Shown here piece by piece: positions 41,567 to 50,355 of a stretch of DNA of 64,000 nucleotides. The stretch lies in NCBI RefSeq assembly GCF_000934605.2, contig NZ_CP010897.2, positions 3,720,001-3,784,000 of the forward strand, in the 5' to 3' direction. Numbering within the stretch: the stretch's first letter is position 1; each line of letters opens with the position of its first letter. A program made the position numbers and the translations under genes. Below the pieces are notes generated by a model that was not told where the DNA came from, did no database searches, and worked only from the letters and a program-made list of their open reading frames with translations. The stretch comes from Pandoraea vervacti (GTDB lineage: Bacteria > Pseudomonadota > Gammaproteobacteria > Burkholderiales > Burkholderiaceae).

Positions 41567-42394
41567 ATGCGCGACCTGCCGAACCCCACTATGCCGCTCT
41601 CTTCGTTGACCCCCACGTCGCGGAGGCGTCTTCCTCGCCCTGAAACGCCTGTCAAACCGAATCTGGCTGTGGCGTGGGTACGCGACGAAAGCGAGCTTCG
41701 TGAAGCGCAGCACCTGAGATACCAGGTCTTCGCCGAAGAAATGGGTGCATCGGTCAAGGGCCCGGCTGGCCTCGACGTCGACGAATACGACCAATACTGC
41801 GACCACCTGATCGTGCGCGATCAGGACTCGCTCAAGGTTGTCGGCACCTATCGCGTATTGCCCCCGTCCCAGGCCAAACGCCTCGGCCGCCTGTACTCCG
41901 AAGGCGAATTCGATCTGTCGCGCCTCGACCATCTGCGCCCGAAGATGCTGGAGACCGGCCGCTCGTGCGTGCATACCGACTACCGCAACGGCGCCGTCAT
42001 CATGGCGCTCTGGAGCGGCCTGGCCGAGTACATGCTGCGCAACGGACTGGAGACGATGCTCGGTTGCGCCAGCGTGCCGATGGCCGATGGCGGCCACTAC
42101 GCCGCGAGCCTCTACCGCAAGCTCCAGGACACCTCCATGGCCCCGGCCGAGTACCACGCCGTGCCCCGTATCGCCCTGCCGGTCGACGAGCTGCAATCGA
42201 CGCTCGACGTCGAGCCGCCTGCCCTGGTCAAAGGCTACCTCCGTCTCGGTGCCCGTATCTGCGGCGCACCGGCCTGGGACCCCGACTTCAATACTGCGGA
42301 TTTCCTCACCCTGTTCCGCCTCTCCGACATGAATCCGCGCTACGCGCGTCACTTCCTCGGACCGGAACTCGTGAGCAAGCTCCAACAAGCCTGA
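41567..42394 (+). CDS. olsB: GNAT-type N-acyltransferase, ornithine-lipid synthesis OlsB-like
   Basis: 275 residues from the ATG at 41567 (AAGGG 5 bases upstream). An ATG at 41519 would add 16 residues but falls where the Pho-box promoter should start transcription, so it is less likely. Family marks: EAQHLRYQVFAEEMGASVKG, DQYCDHLIVRD, ETGRSCVHTDYRNGAVIM and ASVPMADGGHYAASLYRKL. OlsB attaches a 3-hydroxyacyl chain to ornithine, the first step of phosphorus-free ornithine lipids made under phosphate starvation. The Pho box and phosphate-regulon neighbours support that role. Confidence 0.82.
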   Translation: MRDLPNPTMPLSSLTPTSRRRLPRPETPVKPNLAVAWVRDESELREAQHLRYQVFAEEMGASVKGPAGLDVDEYDQYCDHLIVRDQDSLKVVGTYRVLPPSQAKRLGRLYSEGEFDLSRLDHLRPKMLETGRSCVHTDYRNGAVIMALWSGLAEYMLRNGLETMLGCASVPMADGGHYAASLYRKLQDTSMAPAEYHAVPRIALPVDELQSTLDVEPPALVKGYLRLGARICGAPAWDPDFNTADFLTLFRLSDMNPRYARHFLGPELVSKLQQA

Positions 42395-42458
42395 CGGGCG
42401 TTCCCCCAAGATACTCCGCCCCTGAGCGTTGCAGTCTTACAGGCTAACGTCCAGAGGA

Positions 42459-42492
42459 ACGAAAAGCCCGGCAAATGCCGGGCTTTTCGTTT
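42459..42492. terminator. Bidirectional terminator between olsB and ppx
   Basis: AACGAAAAGCCCGGCA and TGCCGGGCTTTTCGTT pair perfectly over 16 bases around an AA loop. T-runs are present on both strands, so it ends both converging transcripts. Confidence 0.85.
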
Positions 42493-42525
42493 GCTGCAAC
42501 ACGCATGCCGATGGCAATGCGCACT

Positions 42526-44076
42526 TCAGGCGTACACGACCTTGTAGCGCATTCCGATCTTTTCCCACTCCTGCGCTTCGCGCTGCAAGCTGTAATCGGT
42601 GAGCGGATTGGCATCGATCCACTGACGCGGCACCGACACCTGAAAGCCGTCGCCCAGACGTTCGACCTCGATGCTGTCCGGCAGTGCGTCTGTACGGCGA
42701 CGACAGAACAGGACCGCCAGCCGCAGGCAAAACAGCAATTGCCAGTCGACCTGCTGCGCCTGCGAGGCGAGCTTGCCCAACTTGCCGACGTGCCCCAGCA
42801 GCAACTCGGCAAGACGCGCCTGATCCGGGCGTGAGAAGCCCGGCATATCCGCATTGCTGCCAATGTAGGCCGAGTGCTTGTGGTAGGCACTATGGGAGAT
42901 AGAGAGCCCCATCTCGTGCAGCGACGATGCCCAGTTGAGCAAGGCCTCGCCTTCTTCACGACCATCGTCCACGTCGCTCGCTTCGTCGTCGGCATCCTTG
43001 GCGTTCGCGCCCGCCACGTCGAGCGGCAACTGGCGATACAGCGAAATGGCGAGACGCCCGACCCGCTCGGCCTGCGCACGATCCACGCCGTACCGGCGCA
43101 CGAACTGCTCGACCGTCACCGCGCGCATGTCCTGATGCTGTGTACGCCCCAGCAGGTCGTACATTACCCCGAGACGCAGCGCGGCGTCGGTCGTCTCCAT
43201 ATGATCGACTTCGAGTTCGTTGAAGACGGACAACATGATCGACAGGCCGCCCGGCAACACCGGAATACGATCCTGCTTGAGCCCGGCCAGTTTCAGACGA
43301 TTGGCGTTTTCCGCCTTGATGAGGGCTCGCTTGAGACGCTCAAGGCCGCCACGGGTCAGCCCGTGCACGCCGCCGTCATTGAAACCATTGGCTTCGAGCA
43401 ACTCCGCCAGAGCGCGCGCCGTGCCGGACGACCCGATCGCCTGGGACCATCCCGCCTCTCGATACGTCGCGGAAATGATCTGAATTTCGCGACGCGCAGC
43501 CAGTTCGGCCTGCTTCATCGCATACTCGTCGACATTGCCGCTGGGGAAGAATTGCCGACTGTGGCTCACGCAGCCGATGTACAGACTCTCCATGATCAAT
43601 GGCTCGTAGTCCTGACCAATGATGAACTCGGTCGAGCCGCCGCCAATATCCACGACGAGACGATTGCCGGCGCATGTGGGCACGGAGTGCGCCGCCCCGG
43701 CGTAAATCAGTCGCGCCTCTTCACGTCCGGCAATCACTTCGATGGGAAACCCCAGGGCACGCTGCGCTTCGCCCAGAAAGTCCTGCGCGTTCTTGGCAAC
43801 GCGCAACGTGTTGGTTGCCACCGCCCGCACCTGATCGGGATGAAAGCCGCGCAGTCGTTCGCCGAAACGCTTGAGTACCTCCCAGCCCCGCTGTTGGGAC
43901 GGATGATCGAGGTACTTCTCCGCATTCAGTCCTGCCGCGAGCCGCACCGGTTCGCGTAGCGCATCGACCTGATAGATCTGCGTCCCCGCGGATGTCTCCT
44001 CCACGCGGCCGATGATCAGGCGGAAACTGTTCGAGCCGAGGTCGACGGCCGCTAACAATGGCGATGGGGTGCTCAT
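42526..44076 (-). CDS. ppx: Exopolyphosphatase
   Basis: 516 residues, within the usual size. The N-terminal Ppx/GppA domain has AAVDLGSNSFRLIIGR, ATNTLRVAKNAQDF, AGREEARLIYAGAA and VVDIGGGSTEFIIG; the C-terminal half contains the HD-like helical region (LLNWASSLHEMGLSISHSAY). It removes terminal phosphates from polyphosphate. The gene diverges from ppk1, which makes the polymer, and Pho-box-like sites face both ways in the 194-base spacer, so synthesis and breakdown share phosphate control. Confidence 0.94.
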   Translation of the reverse strand: MSTPSPLLAAVDLGSNSFRLIIGRVEETSAGTQIYQVDALREPVRLAAGLNAEKYLDHPSQQRGWEVLKRFGERLRGFHPDQVRAVATNTLRVAKNAQDFLGEAQRALGFPIEVIAGREEARLIYAGAAHSVPTCAGNRLVVDIGGGSTEFIIGQDYEPLIMESLYIGCVSHSRQFFPSGNVDEYAMKQAELAARREIQIISATYREAGWSQAIGSSGTARALAELLEANGFNDGGVHGLTRGGLERLKRALIKAENANRLKLAGLKQDRIPVLPGGLSIMLSVFNELEVDHMETTDAALRLGVMYDLLGRTQHQDMRAVTVEQFVRRYGVDRAQAERVGRLAISLYRQLPLDVAGANAKDADDEASDVDDGREEGEALLNWASSLHEMGLSISHSAYHKHSAYIGSNADMPGFSRPDQARLAELLLGHVGKLGKLASQAQQVDWQLLFCLRLAVLFCRRRTDALPDSIEVERLGDGFQVSVPRQWIDANPLTDYSLQREAQEWEKIGMRYKVVYA

Positions 44077-44179
44077 GTGGGAATGCGCCGAAGCGAAGAA
44101 GGCCGAAAAGCCCGATGCTTAACTTTAAAAGCATGACGGGCACTCGACAAATAAATGACGAATACGTTACAAATCGAAT

Positions 44180-44197
44180 ATGACACGTCGTTGACAA
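44180..44197 (-). promoter_or_regulatory. Pho-box-like site facing ppx
   Basis: On the minus strand TTGTCAACGACGTGTCAT carries two TGTCA half-sites 11 bases apart (11 of 18 matches to the Pho consensus), about 100 bases before ppx. Confidence 0.5.
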
Positions 44198-44203
44198 ATG
44201 TGA

Positions 44204-44221
44204 ATGTCATATAACTGTAAC
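44204..44221 (+). promoter_or_regulatory. Pho box upstream of ppk1
   Basis: ATGTCATATAACTGTAAC matches the Pho consensus at 13 of 18 positions. It lies 50 bases before the ATG at 44271 and supports that start over the ATG at 44229. Confidence 0.6.
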
Positions 44222-44270
44222 AATACGAATGAAGAATTCACGCCAATCCCATGTCTTTCGCACGTTCAAC

Positions 44271-46343
44271 ATGAATTACCCGCTGCTCAACCGCGAGCTG
44301 GGCATTCTCGCGTTCAATGAACGCGTGCTTGCCCAGGCGGCCGATCCGGCCACGCCATTGCTCGAGCGCCTGCGCTTCGTCTGTATCGTGAGTAGCAATC
44401 TGGATGAATTCTTCGAAATTCGCGTCGCCGGACTCAAGGAGCAGATGCGCGAGAATCCGGGCATGCTCACGCCCGACGGCATGACGTTTCAGCAAGTTTA
44501 CACGCAAGTCTGCGCCCGGGCACAGGCGCTCGTCGAGAAGCAATATGCCATGTTCGACAGCCTGCTCCCGCTCATGGAGGCCGAAGGCATCGCCTTTCAC
44601 CCGTCCGGCAGCTGGAACGACGCGCAAGTCGAATGGGCGCGCGACTATTTCCTGCGCGAACTGGTCCCCGTACTCACCCCCATCGGGCTGGATCCCGCGC
44701 ACCCATTCCCGCGCGTGCTCAACAAGAGCCTGAACTTCGCCGTGGAACTCGAAGGCAAGGACGCCTTCGGCCGCGACGCGGAGCTCGCCATCGTTCAGGC
44801 GCCTCGCGCCCTACCCCGTCTGGTCCCCATGCCGGCAGCGCTCGCGCCGTTGCCGAACAGCTTCGTGCTGCTCAGCTCGCTCATGCTGCGTTTTGCCAGC
44901 GAGCTGTTCCCCGGCCTCACCGCCAAGGCGTGCCATCAGTTTCGGGTCACGCGAAACAGCGATCTGTTCGTCGACGAAGACGAAATCACCAATCTACGCA
45001 CCGCGCTGCAAGGCGAGCTCCCCGCGCGCCACCTCGGTGACGCCGTTCGGCTCGAAGTCGACGCCGGCGCCCCTGCGCGCCTCGTGCGCCGACTCCAGAC
45101 GGAGTGCGGACTGGCCGACTCGGACTGCTACCGCGTCAAAGGGCCCGTCAATCTGGTGCGCCTGATGCCGCTGCCGGAGATGGTCGACCGGCCGGACCTG
45201 AAATTCGTGCCATTCGTTCCGGCATTGCCCAAGCGCATGAGCGCCTCACCCGCCATGTTCGATCTCATCGATCAGGGCGATCTGCTGTTGCATCATCCGT
45301 ACGACAGCTTCCAGCCCGTGCTCGAACTGCTGCTGCAAGCGGCGCGCGATCCCGATGTCGTGGCCATCAAGCAGACCATCTACCGTACCGGCAACGAGTC
45401 GGCGCTCATGGACGCCCTCATGGAGGCCGCGCGCAACGGCAAGGAAGTCACGGTGGTCGTGGAACTGCTGGCGCGCTTCGACGAGGAGACGAATATCAAC
45501 TGGGCGGCGCGCCTCGAAGCGGTTGGCGCGCACGTCGTCTATGGCGTGGTCGGCCACAAGTGCCACGCGAAAATGCTGCTCGTTGTGCGTCGCACGCGCC
45601 AGGGCAAGAAGACGTTCCTCAAGCGCTACGTCCACCTCGGCACCGGCAACTATCACCCGCGCACGGCGCGTCTGTACACCGACTTTGGCCTGATGACCGC
45701 CGACGAAGCGCTGTGCGCCGATGTCCACGTCGTGTTCCAGCAACTGACCGGCATTGGTCGCCAGACCCACCTGCACGGTCTCTGGCAGTCGCCGTTCACG
45801 ATGCATTCGCACCTGCTCGAAGCGATTCGCCGTGAGACGGAAGCGGCGATGGCCGGCAAGAAGGCCCGCATCATTGCCAAGATGAACGCGCTGCTCGAGC
45901 CGACGATCATTGCCGAGCTTTACAAGGCGTCGCGCGCCGGCGTGAAGATCGATCTGATCGTGCGGGGCGTTTGCGCACTGCGCGCCGGGGTAAAAGGCCT
46001 GTCCGAGAACATTACCGTGCGCTCGATCGTCGGCCGCTTTCTCGAACACCATCGCATCTATTATTTCTACGCGAACGGCGACGAGCACGTCATGCTCTCC
46101 AGCGCCGACTGGATGGAGCGCAACTTCTTCCGCCGCGTGGAAGTCGCGTTCCCCGTGCGAGACAAGCGCCTGAAGGCACGCGTGATACGCGAGGGGCTGA
46201 TGGTGCATCTGCGCGACAACACGCTGTCATGGCTCATGCGGGCAGACGGCAGCTACGTGCGACGCAAGGCGGGCAAGACGCCATACAACAGCCAGATGGT
46301 GCTGATGCAGGAAATCACGCAGCACGTGCAAACGGGGAACTGA
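44271..46343 (+). CDS. ppk1: Polyphosphate kinase 1
   Basis: 690 residues from the ATG at 44271, matching the family length and the usual beginning (NYPLLNRELGILAFNERVL). Other marks: SNLDEFFEIRVAGLKEQ, HPYDSFQPVLELLLQAARD, KQTIYRTGNESALMDALMEA, the histidine region VVGHKCHAKMLLVVRR and HLGTGNYHPRTARLYTDFG. It polymerises the gamma-phosphate of ATP on an autophosphorylated histidine. Phosphate-starvation control is indicated by the Pho box just upstream. A strong terminator follows. Confidence 0.95.
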   Translation: MNYPLLNRELGILAFNERVLAQAADPATPLLERLRFVCIVSSNLDEFFEIRVAGLKEQMRENPGMLTPDGMTFQQVYTQVCARAQALVEKQYAMFDSLLPLMEAEGIAFHPSGSWNDAQVEWARDYFLRELVPVLTPIGLDPAHPFPRVLNKSLNFAVELEGKDAFGRDAELAIVQAPRALPRLVPMPAALAPLPNSFVLLSSLMLRFASELFPGLTAKACHQFRVTRNSDLFVDEDEITNLRTALQGELPARHLGDAVRLEVDAGAPARLVRRLQTECGLADSDCYRVKGPVNLVRLMPLPEMVDRPDLKFVPFVPALPKRMSASPAMFDLIDQGDLLLHHPYDSFQPVLELLLQAARDPDVVAIKQTIYRTGNESALMDALMEAARNGKEVTVVVELLARFDEETNINWAARLEAVGAHVVYGVVGHKCHAKMLLVVRRTRQGKKTFLKRYVHLGTGNYHPRTARLYTDFGLMTADEALCADVHVVFQQLTGIGRQTHLHGLWQSPFTMHSHLLEAIRRETEAAMAGKKARIIAKMNALLEPTIIAELYKASRAGVKIDLIVRGVCALRAGVKGLSENITVRSIVGRFLEHHRIYYFYANGDEHVMLSSADWMERNFFRRVEVAFPVRDKRLKARVIREGLMVHLRDNTLSWLMRADGSYVRRKAGKTPYNSQMVLMQEITQHVQTGN

Positions 46344-46344
46344 G

Positions 46345-46368
46345 CGGACGAACGGACGAACGGACGAA
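46345..46368. repeat. 8-base tandem repeat after ppk1
   Basis: CGGACGAA is repeated three times without gaps (46345-46368) and then degrades (CGGACGGA), directly behind the ppk1 stop codon. It is a short simple-sequence tract, possibly variable in copy number between strains. Confidence 0.8.
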
Positions 46369-46396
46369 CGGACGGACACGCGCCGCAACGCCCAAC

Positions 46397-46434
46397 GAAA
46401 AAGGCGCTCGACCGCGAAGTCGAGCGCCTTTTTT
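46397..46434. terminator. Bidirectional terminator between ppk1 and phoR
   Basis: GGCGCTCGAC (46403-46412), loop CGCGAA, GTCGAGCGCC (46419-46428), then six T on the plus strand and six A before the stem. It ends ppk1 and the converging pst-pho operon. Confidence 0.88.
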
Positions 46435-46491
46435 CTGCCGGGGGTCGGCCGCACCGACCGCCCCGCGGACTGCTCCGCTTACTGCCCCGCG

Positions 46492-47832
46492 TCAACCGTC
46501 CACCGATACCTGCTTCGGCGCTTCGATCGGCGCGCGATGCACCACGCGCGTCGGCGGGAAGTGAATCGCGAACGTACTACCTCGCCCTTCCTCGCTGGTC
46601 ACACGCAGATCCGCCTGATGGCGCGTGAGCACGTGCTTGACGATGGCAAGTCCGAGTCCTGTGCCCCCGGTGTCGCGTGAGCGGCTGCGGTCGATGCGAT
46701 AGAAGCGCTCGGTCAGCCGGGGAATGTGCTCGGCGGGAATGCCGAGCCCGGAATCGACGACAGCGAAACGAGCGCCCCCGTCTTCCGTCGCACCCCATTC
46801 GATGCGGATCTTGCCGCCCTGCGGCGTGTAGCGCACCGCATTGCTCACGAGATTGCTGAACGCGCTGTGCAACTCGCCTTCCGCGCCGCGCAAATCGAGT
46901 CCGTCCGCGCCGATTACCTCGATCACGTGCTGACCTTGCGACAACCCCTCGGCATCGCCACGCAGCGAACGCATTTGCATGCCCATGTCGATGCGGTCGT
47001 CCGGCGGCGGCTTGCCGCTGCCTTCGAGCTTCGCCAACGTCAGCAAGTCGTTCACGATGTTCTGCATGCGGCCCGCCTGCTGTCGCATGATCTCGACGTA
47101 ACGCTGAATCTCGTCAGGCGACAGCGGCAGCTCGCCAACCGTCTCCAGGAAGCCGGAGAGCACCGTGAGCGGCGTCTTCAGTTCATGGGAGACGTTGGCC
47201 ACGAAGTCGCGGCGCATCGCGTCGGTGCGCTCCAGATCGGTCACGTCCAGCGAGATGATCAGCTTGCGATTGTCGCCGTAGGGAAACACCTGCATCGAGA
47301 GCACGTTGTTGCGCTTCTCGCCCATGTGATGCATGAGCAGCGCCTCGTCGTAACGCTCCGACGACAAGTAATGCACGAAGGCCGGCGTTCGCAGAAGATG
47401 GGTGATCTGTTGACGCAGATCTCGCCGAGCGTCGATACCGAAGTGAATCTCGGCGATCGCATTGCACCACTCGATCTGATTTTGTTCGTCGAGCATGATC
47501 ACGCCGTTGGGCGATGCCTGGATCGCCTGAATGAAGCGTGCGTGCTGTTGTTCCACCTGCTTGACCTGGTTATGCCAGCGCTTGGCCAGCTTGTGCAGCC
47601 GGTAATAGATTTCGCCCCACAACCCGAGTGCGCTCGGCACTTCGCCGTAGACCGGCGCTTCGAGCAAACGCCAGAGTCGTTGTGCGTGATAGACGTTAAA
47701 GAAAAGCTGTATCACCAGCAGAACGACCGCGGTGACGTAACCTGCGCTCGCACCCAACATCCAGCCGACAGCCACCGAAATGGCCGCTTGCAGAATGAGA
47801 AACGCCAGCGCGCGGGCCCAGATGATATTCAT
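46492..47832 (-). CDS. phoR: Phosphate-regulon sensor histidine kinase PhoR
   Basis: 446 residues from the ATG at 47832; an upstream frame of 53 residues is low-complexity Ser. Two membrane helices at the start (ARALAFLILQAAISVAVGWM and the following one), then a PAS domain around IQASPNGVIMLDEQNQIEWC, the phospho-acceptor His near residue 218 in NVSHELKTPLTVLSG, and the ATPase N, G1 and G2 boxes (NLVSNAVRYTPQGG, DSGLGI, GTGLGLAIVKHV). It senses the state of the Pst transporter through PhoU and phosphorylates PhoB. It lies 184 bases after phoB, last in the operon. Confidence 0.94.
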   Translation of the reverse strand: MNIIWARALAFLILQAAISVAVGWMLGASAGYVTAVVLLVIQLFFNVYHAQRLWRLLEAPVYGEVPSALGLWGEIYYRLHKLAKRWHNQVKQVEQQHARFIQAIQASPNGVIMLDEQNQIEWCNAIAEIHFGIDARRDLRQQITHLLRTPAFVHYLSSERYDEALLMHHMGEKRNNVLSMQVFPYGDNRKLIISLDVTDLERTDAMRRDFVANVSHELKTPLTVLSGFLETVGELPLSPDEIQRYVEIMRQQAGRMQNIVNDLLTLAKLEGSGKPPPDDRIDMGMQMRSLRGDAEGLSQGQHVIEVIGADGLDLRGAEGELHSAFSNLVSNAVRYTPQGGKIRIEWGATEDGGARFAVVDSGLGIPAEHIPRLTERFYRIDRSRSRDTGGTGLGLAIVKHVLTRHQADLRVTSEEGRGSTFAIHFPPTRVVHRAPIEAPKQVSVDG

Positions 47833-48016
47833 AGACGATGCACAGGAAGGTTGCCGCGGGGTACCCCACGGGCGGACGCGGCATGGGCACGGCAGGTCCT
47901 GGTCCCGGCGTTCGATGGCGCCGACGGGAACAGGCGCACCGGACGAACTAGACGAACCAAACGGCTCGGACGAGCCGGACGCGACCGACACGCTCTGGCG
48001 CGCCGGTCCCGCCTTG

Positions 48017-48718
48017 TCAGACGGACTTCGTCAGACGATAGCCGCTGCCGCGTACGGTCTCGATCATAGCATCGTGGCCCGCGGGCTTGAGCGCCGCGCG
48101 AAGACGCTTGATATGCACGTCCACCGTACGCTCCTCGACGAACACGTGATCGCCCCACACCTGATCGAGCAACTGCGAGCGGCTGTGCACGCGCTCCGGA
48201 TGGGTCATGAAGAAGTGAAGCAGACGGAACTCCGTCGGGCCGAGGTCCAGCTTGATGTCGCCGCTCGACTGATGACTCGTGACGCGGTGCGTGGCCGGGT
48301 CGAGCTTCAGACCGTTCACGCTCACCACGTCTTCGGTCAACTGCGGGGCGCGGCGGCGCAGCACGGCCTTGATGCGCGCCATCAATTCCTTCGGCGAGAA
48401 CGGCTTGGTGACGTAGTCGTCCGCACCGATCTCCAGGCCCATCACCTTGTCCTGCTCTTCGCTGCGCGCGGTGAGCATGATGATCGGCACATGCTTCGTG
48501 CGCTCGTTCGCGCGCAACTCGCGCGCGAACGTCACGCCCGACTTGCCCGGCAGCATCCAGTCGAGCAGAACGAGATCCGGCAGGACGTCGCTGATCAACG
48601 TGAGCGCCTGCTCAGCGTTGTACGCCCGGATCGGATAGTGACCCGCGTGTTGCAAATTAACGGAGATCAGCTCGGAAATTGCCGGCTCGTCTTCCACGAT
48701 CAGAATGCTGCTAGGCAT
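48017..48718 (-). CDS. phoB: Phosphate-regulon response regulator PhoB
   Basis: 233 residues. The receiver domain has acidic residues in ILIVEDEPAI, the phospho-Asp53 in LVLLDWMLPG and the lysine in DYVTKPFSPKEL. The C-terminal OmpR-type winged helix reads LGPTEFRLLHFFMTHPERV, then VFVEERTVDVHIKRLR. When phosphorylated it binds Pho boxes, which appear before olsB, ppx, ppk1 and pstS in this window. The start codon follows GAGGGAACCG by few bases. It is co-transcribed with phoU and phoR. Confidence 0.96.
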   Translation of the reverse strand: MPSSILIVEDEPAISELISVNLQHAGHYPIRAYNAEQALTLISDVLPDLVLLDWMLPGKSGVTFARELRANERTKHVPIIMLTARSEEQDKVMGLEIGADDYVTKPFSPKELMARIKAVLRRRAPQLTEDVVSVNGLKLDPATHRVTSHQSSGDIKLDLGPTEFRLLHFFMTHPERVHSRSQLLDQVWGDHVFVEERTVDVHIKRLRAALKPAGHDAMIETVRGSGYRLTKSV

Positions 48719-48771
48719 CGGTTCCCTCTCAAACCTTCAGTAATGTCAGGCGCGTTGTCCGCTGTTGTGCC

Positions 48772-49479
48772 TTACTCGCCCTGCACTTTGCGCTGCAGAT
48801 CCTCGCGCGAAATGTGCCGGACGTCGGTGCCCTTGACAATGTAGATGATGAACTCGGCAATGTTCTTGGCATGATCGCCGATCCGCTCGATCGCCTTGGC
48901 GATGAACAGGAAGTCCAGACCGGCGGAGATGGTCCGCGGGTCTTCCATCATGTACGTGACCAATTTTCGCACGAAGCCGCGGAATTCATTGTCGATGGCC
49001 TTGTCGTCGCGCACGATCTCGGCTGCCGCCACGATATCGAGACGCGCGAACGCATCGAGCGTGCGGCGCAGCAATTGCGCGGCCATCTCGCCGGAGAGCT
49101 TGATTTCGGCGAAATTCACGCTCTGCGCCGCGCCGTCTTCGAGCAGATGACGGGTACGCTTGGCGATCTTCTCGGCCTCGTCGCCAGCGCGCTCGAGGTT
49201 GGTGATCGTCTTCGAGATCGAGAGCAGCAGACGCAGGTCGCGCGCAGTCGGCTGACGGCGGGCGATGATCTTGCTGCACTCTTCGTCGATCTCGACTTCC
49301 ATCGTGTTCAGACGGTGCTCGTTGGCGATCACTTCGTCGACGAGCGTACGGTCGAACGTGTTCAGGCCCTGCATGGCCGTCACGATCTGGGACTCGACCA
49401 CGCCGCCCATTTCGAGCACACGCGAGCAAACCTGATTCAGGTCGGAATCGAACTGGCTGGAGAGGTGTTTATCGTTCAT
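48772..49479 (-). CDS. phoU: Phosphate transport and signalling regulator PhoU
   Basis: 235 residues in two repeated three-helix PhoU domains. Metal-binding-type motifs EVEIDEECSKIIARRQPTAR and the second-repeat IGDHAKNIAEFIIYIVKG are both present. PhoU links the Pst ATPase to PhoR and keeps the regulon off when phosphate is plentiful. It follows pstB by 22 bases and precedes phoB by 53, in the conserved pstSCAB-phoU order. Confidence 0.96.
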   Translation of the reverse strand: MNDKHLSSQFDSDLNQVCSRVLEMGGVVESQIVTAMQGLNTFDRTLVDEVIANEHRLNTMEVEIDEECSKIIARRQPTARDLRLLLSISKTITNLERAGDEAEKIAKRTRHLLEDGAAQSVNFAEIKLSGEMAAQLLRRTLDAFARLDIVAAAEIVRDDKAIDNEFRGFVRKLVTYMMEDPRTISAGLDFLFIAKAIERIGDHAKNIAEFIIYIVKGTDVRHISREDLQRKVQGE

Positions 49480-49501
49480 GTCGCGGGTTTTCCTCGTGGC
49501 A

Positions 49502-50284
49502 TCAACCGAAACGGCCGGTGATGTAGTCTTCGGTCTCTTTACGGTCCGGCTTGATGAAGATCTTCTCGGTCTCGCCGAATTCGATCAGCTCGCCCAGGTA
49601 CATGTAGGCCGTGAAGTCCGAGCAACGGGCGGCCTGCTGCATGTTGTGGGTCACGATCACCACCGTGTAATCGTCCTTGAGTTCGGCGATCAGCTCTTCG
49701 ATACGGCCCGTCGAAATCGGGTCGAGCGCCGAGCACGGTTCGTCGAGCAGCAGCACTTCGGGCCGGATCGCGATGCCGCGCGCGATACACAGACGCTGTT
49801 GCTGACCGCCGGACAGGCCGTAGCCCGACTGTTGCAGCTTGTCCTTCACTTCGCTCCACAGCGCCGCCTTGGTCAGCGCCCACTCCACGCGATCGTCCAT
49901 TTCCGAGCGCGAGAGCTTTTCGAACAGACGCACGCCGAAGGCGATGTTGTCGTAGATCGACATCGGAAACGGCGTGGGCTTCTGGAACACCATGCCGACC
50001 TTCGCGCGCAGCAGTGCGATGTCCTGCTTGGCGGTGAGCAGGTTCTCGCCGTCCATGTTGATCTCGCCCTCGGCGCGTTGCTCCGGGTACAGGGCGTACA
50101 TCTTGTTGAACGTGCGCAGCAGCGTGGACTTGCCGCAACCCGACGGGCCGATGAAGGCCGTTACCTTGCGGTCGGGAATGCGCAGGTTGATGTTCTTGAG
50201 CGCGTGATACTTGTCGTAGAAGAAGTTCAGGTTCTTGACTTCGATCTTCGAGGGCAGCTTGATTTCTTGCGTCGGGTTCGTCAT
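49502..50284 (-). CDS. pstB: Phosphate ABC transporter ATPase PstB
   Basis: 260 residues from the ATG at 50284, with GAGACAG upstream; the in-frame TTG four codons earlier is not needed. Walker A GPSGCGKST, Q-loop FQKPTPFPMSIYDNI (PstB-specific), signature LSGGQQQRLCIARGIA, Walker B VLLLDEPCSALDPIST and H-loop VTHNMQQAAR are intact. It powers high-affinity phosphate uptake and reports transport state to PhoU/PhoR. Confidence 0.97.
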   Translation of the reverse strand: MTNPTQEIKLPSKIEVKNLNFFYDKYHALKNINLRIPDRKVTAFIGPSGCGKSTLLRTFNKMYALYPEQRAEGEINMDGENLLTAKQDIALLRAKVGMVFQKPTPFPMSIYDNIAFGVRLFEKLSRSEMDDRVEWALTKAALWSEVKDKLQQSGYGLSGGQQQRLCIARGIAIRPEVLLLDEPCSALDPISTGRIEELIAELKDDYTVVIVTHNMQQAARCSDFTAYMYLGELIEFGETEKIFIKPDRKETEDYITGRFG

Positions 50285-50355
50285 GGTCTGTCTCAACCGT
50301 CAGGTAGGCGTTTGTCGTGGCGTTATGGTCGCGTCGTGTCGTGTGTCGTTGCCGC

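Noticed and set aside
46345..46380. CRISPR-like short repeats after ppk1
   Set aside because: The unit is 8 bases with no spacers; it is simple tandem sequence, and no cas gene is present.
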